From: Planctomycetota bacterium
GTDB taxonomy: Bacteria > Planctomycetota > Phycisphaerae > UBA1845 > Fen-1342
Assembly (NCBI GenBank): GCA_030616465.1
Contig: JAUWXH010000103.1
Location: 1-6,936 of the forward strand
Direction of reading: 5' to 3'
Length of the DNA stretch: 6,936 nt
Both the position numbers and the translations under genes were made by a program. The notes beneath the pieces were generated by a model. It had not been told where the DNA came from and made no database searches. It worked only from the letters and a program-made list of their open reading frames with translations. The first letter of the stretch is position 1, and each line of letters opens with the position of its first letter. Positions 1 through 5,818 of this stretch are shown here, in pieces.

Positions 1-1152
1 GTCAGACCCGCCGCCGTATCCGGGCGTCGGACGGTAGGGGAAGCCGGGCTTGACCACGCCCGCGGAGGTCCAGGCCCAGAAGGCGCCCGAGTTGGGGTCG
101 CCGAACACGCCGGCTCTTCCGTCGATGATCTCGAGCTCGCCGTCGCCCTCAAGGTCCGTTACCGTGGGTGGGCCATAGCTCCAGGTCCCGAAATACTTCG
201 GCCAGCCCGGATAAGTCGTGCCGTCGTGGTGGAAGACGTAGCATCCCGCCGCATTCTTGTGGGCACCCACCACGATCTCCAGGTCGCCATCACCGTCGAG
301 GTCGGCCAGGGCCGCGGACTGGTAGCTGAAGTTGCAGTTGGCGATCTGCTTGGGCCAACCGGGCAGAGCGGTGCCGTCCAGCTCCAGCAGGTACATGCTG
401 TTGTAGGACATGTAGAAGATCTCGACGGCCCCGTCGGCGTCCACGTCGCCCACGGCGGCGGTCCCGGTGGGCACGTGGTCAAGCGCCACGGGCCAGTTGC
501 CGCCCCATTCGGACGCGTCGATCTCGAAGATGTGCAGGTGGCCGATCGGGTAGTCCCGCTCACCCACGATGATCTCCATGACACCGTCGTCGTCCAGGTC
601 ATACAGCGTGGGGCAGCTCGCCAGGTTGTTGTTGTTCACACTCTTTGGGAACCCGGGCAGCACGTTTCCCTGGTGGTCGATGATGTAGAGGCGGCCGCCG
701 CTGGTCATGCCACGCGTGAACTGGACGATCTCCATGTCGCCATCGCCGTCCATGTCGGCCACACTGGGCGCGTACTGGGCCATCTCGATCGTGCTGACGG
801 GGAAGCCGGGCACGGGGGTGCCGGTGTAATCCCAGGCGTAGACCTTTTTGTCGGTGCTGGAGGTGATGATCTCGAGGAAGCCGTCCTGGTTCAGGTCGGC
901 AAAGACCAGCCCGCGGGAGGGCCTGAAATTGCCCGCGGCGCCCATCGAGGTGGGCCAGCCCGGCATCTGCGGGATGTCCCCGTTACGTGGGTTACCGGGC
1001 GGCAAGGGGCCGTGATAATCTGAGACCACCGCCATTCCCGGAACGGCCGAGGCCTCGTCCGTTATGGCGATGACTTTGGCCTCCTGGGCCAGCGCGCCGG
1101 GCGCTGCCAGAAGCAGACTTAGAAACGCGACGGACATCAGTGTGGGTCTCAT
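1..1152 (-). CDS. Secreted FG-GAP/VCBS-repeat beta-propeller protein, C-terminus cut by window edge
   Basis: The frame is open for 384 codons from an ATG at 1152 to the left edge, so the C-terminus is missing. Residues 1-22 form a signal peptide (hydrophobic stretch, ALA before Gln23), so the product should be exported. Six FG-GAP-type Ca-binding loops (D-x-D/N-x-D-G, or D-x-E-x-D-G in the last) begin at Asp86, 133, 185, 236, 284 and 333, each followed by a beta strand such as LEIVVG. The spacing of 47-52 residues is that of integrin-alpha-like propeller blades. PGFP or PGWP turns recur between them (for example near residues 64, 115, 166, 264, 315 and 369). A seventh blade probably lies beyond the edge. 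An AGGAG at 1160-1164, 7 nt upstream, supports the start. These propellers usually serve binding or structural roles; no catalytic motif is visible and the ligand is unknown. The family call is firm. A C-terminal anchor or dockerin-like tag cannot be judged here. Confidence 0.92.
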   Translation of the reverse strand, partial: MRPTLMSVAFLSLLLAAPGALAQEAKVIAITDEASAVPGMAVVSDYHGPLPPGNPRNGDIPQMPGWPTSMGAAGNFRPSRGLVFADLNQDGFLEIITSSTDKKVYAWDYTGTPVPGFPVSTIEMAQYAPSVADMDGDGDMEIVQFTRGMTSGGRLYIIDHQGNVLPGFPKSVNNNNLASCPTLYDLDDDGVMEIIVGERDYPIGHLHIFEIDASEWGGNWPVALDHVPTGTAAVGDVDADGAVEIFYMSYNSMYLLELDGTALPGWPKQIANCNFSYQSAALADLDGDGDLEIVVGAHKNAAGCYVFHHDGTTYPGWPKYFGTWSYGPPTVTDLEGDGELEIIDGRAGVFGDPNSGAFWAWTSAGVVKPGFPYRPTPGYGGGSD

Positions 1153-1213
1153 TCTCGGGCTCCTTTCCTTTAAAGAGGCAATCTCTCTTCAAACAGACCG
1201 ATTTGACGCACCC

Positions 1214-1242
1214 ATTGTAGCAGCTCTCTTCCCAGAACCCAA
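1214..1242 (-). promoter_or_regulatory. Possible sigma70-type promoter for the FG-GAP gene
   Basis: On the minus strand TTGGGT (1237-1242) and TACAAT (1214-1219) are separated by exactly 17 bp. The -10 box matches TATAAT at 5 of 6 positions; the -35 box matches at 3 of 6. This would start transcription near 1207 and give a leader of about 54 nt before the ATG at 1152. Found by eye only. Planctomycete promoter consensus is not well fixed, so this is a candidate. Confidence 0.35.
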
Positions 1243-1317
1243 CGCCCCGCGAGATTCGGGTAGTTCCCTCAGCGTGGCTTCGCAACCTGCTCGAAAACCT
1301 GGCCCGAGCTCTCCGAA

Positions 1318-1346
1318 CCCCGAGCGCGAGCGAGGGGCAAGCCCCT
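1318..1346. repeat. Compound palindromic (REP-like) element overlapping the propeller gene stop
   Basis: CCCC at 1318-1321 can pair with GGGG at 1334-1337 across the GC-rich stretch GAGCGCGAGCGA. The same GGGG is also part of a perfect inverted repeat, AGGGGC (1333-1338) and GCCCCT (1341-1346), with two bases between the arms. The two stems share a strand and exclude each other. The second overlaps the TAG stop of the propeller gene at 1345-1347. No T-tract follows on either strand, so a classic intrinsic terminator is not shown. It could be a dispersed REP-like sequence or a transcript-end hairpin. Confidence 0.4.
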
Positions 1347-2682
1347 ACGTGCCGCAGCCCCAATCGGCCAGCAGGATACCCAGGTCGGCATGGTCCGTGT
1401 CGTCGTCGCCGTCGAGGTCGCCAACGCAATCGACCACGCAGCCCCAGTCAGCCAGCAGGATGCCCAGGTCCGCGTGATCCGTGTCGCCGTCGCCGTCCAG
1501 GTCACCGACGCAGCCTCCGACCGGCGTGGTGCTGCGGGCGTAGCGGATCTCGCCGTTCTGGCCGGAACCCGGGCCGCGGAAGTAGGCGACCTGGAGGTAG
1601 CCCTGCGGATCGATGGCGAGCGAATTGAGCTCGCCGGCGTCGCCGTCCGCATCGATCACCTCTACGACCCAGGCACCCTGGTCGTCCATATAAGCGTAGC
1701 GCAGCTCCGAGCTCCCACCGTTCTGCACGTACCCGGTCCCGTAAACGACGTGCGGCAAGTCGGTGCGGTCGAGGATGAGATCGCAGGCGGCCGAGCTGTC
1801 ATCGGTACGGTCTATGTTGGTGATATCCCAGTGGTCGGTGTCCCAGACGGCGTAGTTGATGTCGGAGCCCCCCCATTCGTGCGTGAAGTAGGCAATGTGC
1901 GGGTTGCCGTCGGCGTCCAGCGCGATGCCGGTCTGGAACACGTTCAGGTTCTCGACGGTGTCATCGATGATGTCGGTATACCACGTGCTGCCGTCCCACC
2001 GGGAGTAGCGCGTGTGGAACGGGCCGGCGCCGTAATTCGGCGCGCCCCAGTGCGAGATGTGCGGGTAGCCGGCGTCGTCGAGCACCATGTTGACGTCGTT
2101 GCCGGCCGCCGGCGTCGCGTCGACCGTCTCAACTACCCAATCGTCGGCGGGCTTCGACGCGTGCTTCAGGCTCCAGGGATCGCCGCGCTTGCAGTACGCG
2201 ATGTGCGGCACGCCTTCGCTCGAGATGCACACCGCGGTGCCCGAGTCGAAATGCATCAGGTCCACCGTCTCATGCGACCACGTCTCCCCGACGCGTTGCG
2301 CGAAGATGAGGTAGGTCGACTTGTGATACGCCAGACAGGGATTGCCGGCCGGGTCCAGGCCGATTGAAGCGCACAGGCCGCTGGGATAGACGTCCGCCGC
2401 TTCGATGAGCCAGGCATCGTCCTGCTTGACGGCATAGCGCATGATCTGAGAGGCGTCCATGCCGTTGGCGATGTGGGGCGTGCCGTCCTCGCTCACCGCG
2501 ATCGAGACACTGCTCCCGATCCAATTGATGGCGCCGTCCACCCGCTCGATTTCCCAGTCCAGGGCCAAAGCGGCGGGCGACAGGGCCAAGGCCGCTGCCG
2601 CCGCGGCCAGCATGAAGGCAGCCGGCCTGCGCCGAAGGTCTGAGACGGATCGGACAGTGGCATGTGAAGTCGGATTAAACAT
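1345..2682 (-). CDS. Secreted seven-repeat (PHIAY-type) beta-propeller protein with two C-terminal dockerin-like repeats
   Basis: This is a 445-residue exported protein. The signal peptide has a long n-region with RRR at 17-19, a hydrophobic Ala/Leu core at about 21-39 and a likely cut after Ala40 (ALA before LDWE). The body is seven repeats of about 44-54 residues. Each has a W-x-x-E-x-V/I-D-like strand (Trp43, 91, 135, 182, 234, 285, 338) followed by a D-x-x-G-x-PHIAY-like strand (around residues 69, 115, 159, 207, 261, 310 and 363). This predicts a seven-bladed propeller. The C-terminus carries two Cys-bracketed Ca-binding repeats at 391-415 and 419-443. An excellent SD 5 nt upstream fixes the start at 2682 rather than Met24. 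No catalytic residues are recognisable, so binding of a polymer or surface is only an inference. It lies downstream of the protease gene on the same strand but after a 271 bp gap, so it is probably transcribed separately. Confidence 0.92.
   Translation of the reverse strand: MFNPTSHATVRSVSDLRRRPAAFMLAAAAAALALSPAALALDWEIERVDGAINWIGSSVSIAVSEDGTPHIANGMDASQIMRYAVKQDDAWLIEAADVYPSGLCASIGLDPAGNPCLAYHKSTYLIFAQRVGETWSHETVDLMHFDSGTAVCISSEGVPHIAYCKRGDPWSLKHASKPADDWVVETVDATPAAGNDVNMVLDDAGYPHISHWGAPNYGAGPFHTRYSRWDGSTWYTDIIDDTVENLNVFQTGIALDADGNPHIAYFTHEWGGSDINYAVWDTDHWDITNIDRTDDSSAACDLILDRTDLPHVVYGTGYVQNGGSSELRYAYMDDQGAWVVEVIDADGDAGELNSLAIDPQGYLQVAYFRGPGSGQNGEIRYARSTTPVGGCVGDLDGDGDTDHADLGILLADWGCVVDCVGDLDGDDDTDHADLGILLADWGCGT
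1354..1512 (-). repeat. Pair of dockerin-like Ca-binding repeats (coding, propeller protein)
   Basis: Residues 391-415 (1438-1512) and 419-443 (1354-1428) are two 25-residue units, each starting and ending in Cys, on a 28-residue period with a three-residue linker (VVD). Each has a GDLDGDxDTD Ca loop followed by HADLG and LLADWGC. The units differ by one residue (Gly to Asp in the Ca loop) and, by eye, at about 10 of 75 bases. They resemble type I dockerin/EF-hand-like repeats. The Cys pairs suggest a disulfide per unit, which is an inference. Confidence 0.85.
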
Positions 2683-2687
2683 GTGGG

Positions 2688-2696
2688 CACCTCCTT
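2688..2696 (-). promoter_or_regulatory. Strong Shine-Dalgarno that fixes the propeller-gene start
   Basis: AAGGAGGTG on the minus strand is a near-perfect anti-16S match, 5 nt before the ATG at 2682 (7 nt counted from GGAGG). It decides in favour of the long n-region over the internal Met24, which would otherwise give a more conventional-length signal peptide. Confidence 0.8.
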
Positions 2697-2795
2697 CCCT
2701 TGCTCAGGCATGGGGGCTGCCCGATATGCGCCCGCATTTCCCGCGTCCACGCGGCACTGCGGATGCGCGGACAACCCCCGCATGTACTCGCACCG

Positions 2796-2824
2796 ATACT
2801 AGGCGGTATTCTCCCATGTCGCAA
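2796..2824 (-). promoter_or_regulatory. Possible sigma70-type promoter for the seven-repeat propeller gene
   Basis: TTGCGA (2819-2824) and TAGTAT (2796-2801) on the minus strand have a 17 bp spacer, and each matches consensus at 4 of 6 positions. The start would fall near 2789, leaving a leader of about 107 nt. This is weak by-eye evidence, but the position suits an independent transcript between the protease stop and this gene. Confidence 0.25.
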
Positions 2825-2903
2825 GGCACGGTGGCGCAACGGCCGCCGATTAGCTGCGCGTAGCGCCGATCGCCGCGCACGGCCCCCCTTGCCGGCGTTC
2901 ATC

Positions 2904-2924
2904 AAAAACGCGGCATCGCTGCCA
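2904..2924 (-). terminator. Possible intrinsic terminator after the protease gene
   Basis: About 30 nt past the protease stop, the minus strand reads GGCA-GCGA-TGCC, then GCG and five T's (2904-2908). The stem is only 4 bp, or 5 with a T-G pair, so it is a weak candidate. A second small stem, ACCGC/GCGGT with a 5-nt loop, sits just before it at 2933-2947 and might help. It fits separation of the protease transcript from the next gene. Confidence 0.35.
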
Positions 2925-2953
2925 AGTCGCTGACCGCACCGAGCGGTAGGCAA

Positions 2954-4633
2954 CTACGGGGTGCAGCCATAGTCGGCCAGCAGGATGCCCAGGTCCTCCT
3001 GGTCGGTATCGTCATCGCCGTCCAGGTCACCGACGCAGTCGCTCGTGCAGCCCCAGTCAGCCAGCAGGACGCCCAGGTCGGACTGGTCGGTGTCTCCGTC
3101 GCCGTCGAGGTCGCCGGGGCAGGGCAAGCTCGCCAGGGCTTCCAGGACGGCTTCGTAGGCGTTCACGCGACCCATCCCGAACTGGTTGTCGAAGCCGTCA
3201 GGGCCGAGGTCCAACGCCGTGTTCATCAGAATCTCCTTGACCCCGTGGTGGTCAAGGTAGGGGTTGGCTTCGAGCATCAGGGCGATGGCGCCGGCTACGT
3301 GGGGCGTGGCCATCGAGGTTCCGCTCTTCTGCTCGTAGGTCATGCAGCCGTTGTCGATTGAGGTCGAGAGCGTCATCACGCCCGGAGCGCAGACGCTGGG
3401 CTTGATCTTCCCGGGCGGGTAGGGCCAATCGTTGTAGGGCGGGACGTTCTGCCAGGTGACCGGGCCGGTGCTGCTGAAAGAGGCTAGGTCGTCCGAGCAG
3501 TCGGTCGCGCCTACGGTGATGACGTCGGGGACGTCGCCGGGTGTGCGGACGTTGTCATACGGCGGGTAGTAGCTGTCTTCGTTGCCAGCCGCGTAGACGA
3601 CCACCAAGCCGGCGGCGATGGTGTTCTCGCAGATGGCCCGCCAGGTGGGCCGATCAGGACCCCACCCGTGGTTCCAGCCCAGGCTGGCCGTGGTGACGTG
3701 CGCGCCGTTGTCCACCGCGTACTGCATCCCATCCCAGACAGATTGCTCGCCGCCGAAGTTGTTCCAGAACTTGCATACCATCACGGCGCAATCGGGGGCC
3801 ATGCCGGTTGTCTGGCCGTTGGTGCCGTCTCCGGCAACTGTGCCGCTCACGTGCGTCCCGTGGCCCCAGTAATCGTTCACATTGTTGTTGTTGCCCTCAA
3901 AGTTCCAGCCGTTGATGTCGTCGATGAAGCCGTTGCCGTCGTCGTCCTGGTTGTTGCCGGGGATTTCGCCCGGGTTCGTCCAGATCTGGTTCTCGAGGTC
4001 CGGGTGCGTGATGCAGCAGCCGGTGTCGATCACGCAGATGACCGCGCCGCGCCCGGTGATACCCAATTCGTTCCAGACCCGCGGGGCTTCCATCAGCTCC
4101 ACGCCGCACTCGATCGCCAGCGACGGCCCGGGCGGCGGCTCACCGGGCGGCTCAACCGGGAACAGCTCGGCGCCCATTTTCTTATTGTGGTTCAAGTAGG
4201 CGACGTCAGCCCGGGCGGCGATCTTACCCGCCATCTCGGCCGTCACGTCGGCCGCCACGACGTTGTGGATCCATAAGGAACCGATCGCGGGGCCCACGGC
4301 GCTGGTTTCTTGTCCGGCGCTGAGCACGGCCAGCAACTCCTTCTGGGACTGGTCGGCAACGGCCTTCAGGATGCCCTTCACGGCGTGACGGCGGGCCTCC
4401 TTATCCCGCAGCCGGCTGGCCTGCTGAATCTCATTCGGCGACGCCTGCTCGCGCATGATAATCGTGACCGGGATCAGCTCGCCTTCGGCCGCCCCGGCCA
4501 GCACCGCCGCCAGTTCGCCGCGCAGCTTGTCCGCCTGGTGTGTCTGAGCGACGTTTGCTTTTTTCTCTGCGGACGGCGGCGCTGCCAGCAGCGCGATGCC
4601 GACCGAAAAACTTGCCAGAATGTGCGTAACCAT
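2954..4633 (-). CDS. Secreted subtilisin-family (S8) serine protease with two C-terminal dockerin-like repeats
   Basis: This is a 559-residue exported endopeptidase precursor. Residues 1 to about 22 are a signal peptide with a weakly charged n-region. Residues of about 50-152 resemble an inhibitor I9-type propeptide (WIHNVVAADVTAEM, then VAYLNHNKK), followed by a Pro-rich linker at 161-170. The peptidase domain spans about 180-500 with Asp203 (VIDTG), His258 (GHGTHVSG), Ser440 (GTSMATPHVAG) and oxyanion Asn351 (AAGNED), so the triad is intact. An Asp/Asn-rich insert at 228-240 (DDDGNGFIDD) looks Ca-binding, as in bacillopeptidase F-like members. Dockerin-like repeats at 505-529 and 533-557 end the protein. 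AAAGGAGG at 4642-4649, 8 nt upstream, supports the start at 4633. It is probably made as a zymogen and acts outside the cytoplasm; the substrate is unknown. It is divergent from the TIM-barrel gene. The domain has many Cys residues (for example 200, 206 and 207), suggesting disulfides. Confidence 0.96.
   Translation of the reverse strand: MVTHILASFSVGIALLAAPPSAEKKANVAQTHQADKLRGELAAVLAGAAEGELIPVTIIMREQASPNEIQQASRLRDKEARRHAVKGILKAVADQSQKELLAVLSAGQETSAVGPAIGSLWIHNVVAADVTAEMAGKIAARADVAYLNHNKKMGAELFPVEPPGEPPPGPSLAIECGVELMEAPRVWNELGITGRGAVICVIDTGCCITHPDLENQIWTNPGEIPGNNQDDDGNGFIDDINGWNFEGNNNNVNDYWGHGTHVSGTVAGDGTNGQTTGMAPDCAVMVCKFWNNFGGEQSVWDGMQYAVDNGAHVTTASLGWNHGWGPDRPTWRAICENTIAAGLVVVYAAGNEDSYYPPYDNVRTPGDVPDVITVGATDCSDDLASFSSTGPVTWQNVPPYNDWPYPPGKIKPSVCAPGVMTLSTSIDNGCMTYEQKSGTSMATPHVAGAIALMLEANPYLDHHGVKEILMNTALDLGPDGFDNQFGMGRVNAYEAVLEALASLPCPGDLDGDGDTDQSDLGVLLADWGCTSDCVGDLDGDDDTDQEDLGILLADYGCTP
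2963..3121 (-). repeat. Pair of dockerin-like Ca-binding repeats (coding, protease)
   Basis: Residues 505-529 (3047-3121) and 533-557 (2963-3037) repeat the layout seen in the propeller protein: 25-residue Cys-to-Cys units, a three-residue linker (TSD) and a 28-residue period. Unit 1 has GDGDTD with QSDLG; unit 2 has GDDDTD with QEDLG and ends LLADYGC. By eye, about 15 of 75 bases differ between the two units. Unit 1 of the propeller protein is about as close to unit 2 here as to its own partner. Confidence 0.85.
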
Positions 4634-4689
4634 ACCGCTAGCCTCCTTTGAAGAGCTCGTAAACCTTCACCGTTCGGACCACTAGCACC

Positions 4690-4718
4690 AGCATAACATG
4701 TCCGGGCCCAAAAACCAA
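4690..4718 (-). promoter_or_regulatory. Possible sigma70-type promoter for the protease gene
   Basis: TTGGTT (4713-4718) and TATGCT (4690-4695) on the minus strand have a 17 bp spacer; the boxes match 3 and 4 of 6 consensus positions. The predicted start near 4683 gives a leader of about 50 nt. It lies in the divergent region in a locally AT-richer patch. Confidence 0.3.
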
Positions 4719-4799
4719 AGCCTAACTTCCACGGCGGACACGCGAGGGGAGTAACATGGTCGCCGGTGGAACACGCGGCCGGGTGACGCCCGAAGTGGC

Positions 4800-4828
4800 T
4801 TGGCAGGCCAGCGGCGCGGCCCGATCAT
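4800..4828 (+). promoter_or_regulatory. Possible sigma70-type promoter for the TIM-barrel gene
   Basis: TTGGCA (4800-4805, 5 of 6 to consensus) and GATCAT (4823-4828, 4 of 6) are 17 bp apart. A start near 4835 leaves a leader of about 30 nt to the ATG at 4865. It would leave almost no room for the SD of the upstream GTG at 4850, which mildly favours the ATG. By-eye evidence only. Confidence 0.3.
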
Positions 4829-4836
4829 ACGTCGCT

Positions 4837-4857
4837 GGGAGGCGGTGTTGTGGGAGG
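4837..4857 (+). promoter_or_regulatory. Two duplicate Shine-Dalgarno sequences serving alternative starts
   Basis: GGGAGG occurs at 4837-4842, 7 nt before a GTG at 4850, and again at 4852-4857, 7 nt before an ATG at 4865. Both starts are in frame and differ by five residues (GTG adds MGGML). Start codon preference and the normal length of a Tat n-region favour 4865. An ATG at 4859 lies only 1 nt from the second SD and is unlikely. Confidence 0.5.
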
Positions 4858-4864
4858 CATGCTT

Positions 4865-5782
4865 ATGGCGACGGAAGGGTTATCGCGACGCATGTTTCTG
4901 GCCCGCACGGTGAGAGCCACCGCCGGCATCGCGGTGGCGCAGAGTGTGCCGGGCTTGGCTGGGGCAAGTCAGGAACGGACCATGAAAAAGAGCTTCGAAA
5001 TCTCGCTGGCGGCCTGGTCGGTGCACAAGCTGTTCTACGCCGGCAAGCTTAAGCAGATCGACATGCCCAAGCTGTGCCGCCAGGAGTTCGACATCTCCGG
5101 TCTGGAGCTGGTGAACAGCTTCTTCCCCAGCCCGCAGTACGGCTACTGCAAGAGCCTGCTCAAGCGGGCCGCGGACCACGGCGTCAAGATCCTGCTGATC
5201 ATGTGCGACGGGGAGGGCGATATGGCCCACCCGGACAAGGGCGAACGCCGACAGGCCGTCCGCAACCACCGCAAGTGGATCGACGTCGCCGCCGTGCTCG
5301 GCTGCCACTCGATCCGCTGCAACAGCGGCTCCGGCAAGCCCGGCGACGCCGACGCGATTGCGCGCTGCGCCGAGAGCTTCGCCGAGCTGGTCGAGTACGC
5401 CCGCGGGGACAAGATCAACGTGATCATCGAGAACCACGGCGGGTTGTCGTCACACCCGGAGTCGCTGGTGGCGGTCATGAAGAAGGTCAACGACCCGCTG
5501 TTCGGCACGCTGCCCGACTTCGGCAACTTCCCCGACGGCGTTGACCGCTACGAGGCGGTGGGCGCGATGATGCCGTACGCCAAGGCGGTCAGTGCCAAGT
5601 GCTACGACTTCGACGCCGAGGGCGACGAGACCAGGATCGACTACACCAAGATGATGAGAATTGTGCTCGACTCCGGCTACCGCGGCTGGGTGGGGATCGA
5701 GTACGAGGGCAACCGCATGACCGAACTCGAGGGCGTCAAGGCCTGCAAGAAGCTGCTGGAGCGTTTCCAACGGCCGGCGTGA
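4865..5782 (+). CDS. Tat-exported sugar phosphate isomerase/epimerase-like TIM-barrel protein
   Basis: This is a 305-residue protein of the xylose-isomerase-like TIM-barrel superfamily (AP endonuclease 2 fold), whose members isomerise or epimerise sugars or sugar phosphates with a divalent metal. A twin-arginine signal is clear: SRRMFL at 7-12, a hydrophobic stretch to about residue 33 and a likely cut near AGA-S. Folded export outside the cytoplasm is therefore expected. The barrel starts near residue 43. Candidate metal ligands are Glu189 (VIIENHGG), Asp218 (TLPDFGNFP) and Glu279 (GWVGIEYEG). The position that is usually His in an HxK-type strand reads AVSAKCYDF (241-249), with no His. Glu81 (LELVNSFF) ends an early strand. 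The exact substrate cannot be called. The gene is divergent from the protease and convergent with the membrane gene, so it appears monocistronic. The start could also be GTG 4850, giving 310 residues. Confidence 0.9.
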   Translation: MATEGLSRRMFLARTVRATAGIAVAQSVPGLAGASQERTMKKSFEISLAAWSVHKLFYAGKLKQIDMPKLCRQEFDISGLELVNSFFPSPQYGYCKSLLKRAADHGVKILLIMCDGEGDMAHPDKGERRQAVRNHRKWIDVAAVLGCHSIRCNSGSGKPGDADAIARCAESFAELVEYARGDKINVIIENHGGLSSHPESLVAVMKKVNDPLFGTLPDFGNFPDGVDRYEAVGAMMPYAKAVSAKCYDFDAEGDETRIDYTKMMRIVLDSGYRGWVGIEYEGNRMTELEGVKACKKLLERFQRPA

Positions 5783-5791
5783 CGCCGAGCG

Positions 5792-5818
5792 TGGTCAAAT
5801 GGCTAACCACTTGACCAT
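5792..5818. terminator. Hairpin between convergent genes, likely terminator
   Basis: TGGTCAAATGG (5792-5802), loop CTAA, then CCACTTGACCA (5807-5817) form an 11-position stem. In plus-strand RNA there is one A-C mismatch (5799/5810); in minus-strand RNA that position becomes a G-U pair, so the stem is fully paired. TTTAA follows on the plus strand, a short U-tract. It lies 9 nt past the TIM-barrel stop and directly beyond the TAA (5819-5821) of the opposing membrane-protein gene, so it could end both transcripts. Confidence 0.65.

Noticed and set aside
226..1023. A 265-codon plus-strand frame opposite the FG-GAP gene
   Set aside because: It is antisense to a frame with a signal peptide, SD and six regular Ca-binding repeats; its Val/His/Asp-rich composition is the usual mirror of GC-rich coding DNA.
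992..1429. A 145-codon minus-strand frame spanning the intergenic region and both neighbouring genes
   Set aside because: It overlaps the FG-GAP start and the propeller stop out of frame, and its Arg/Pro/Gly-rich peptide has no recognisable motif.
1354..1512. The tandem repeat as a CRISPR or minisatellite
   Set aside because: There are only two units, in frame inside a gene, explained as protein Ca-binding repeats.
1390..2367. A 325-codon plus-strand frame opposite the seven-repeat propeller gene
   Set aside because: Antisense shadow rich in Val, Arg and Ala with no SD or domain; the minus-strand frame has a full domain structure.
2683..2953. A hidden small gene or RNA in the 271-bp gap
   Set aside because: Frames here are Arg/Pro-rich shadows crossing gene ends; beyond a candidate promoter, an SD and a weak terminator nothing structured was seen.
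4756..5052. A 98-codon plus-strand frame with AGGGGAG 4 nt before its ATG, overlapping the TIM-barrel gene start
   Set aside because: The SD is attractive, but the peptide becomes an out-of-frame reading of the Tat signal and barrel, with shadow composition. A short leader peptide cannot be excluded.
4880..5437. A 185-codon minus-strand frame opposite the TIM-barrel gene
   Set aside because: Antisense to a clear TIM-barrel protein; Val/Ala/Leu/Asp-rich mirror composition and no SD seen.
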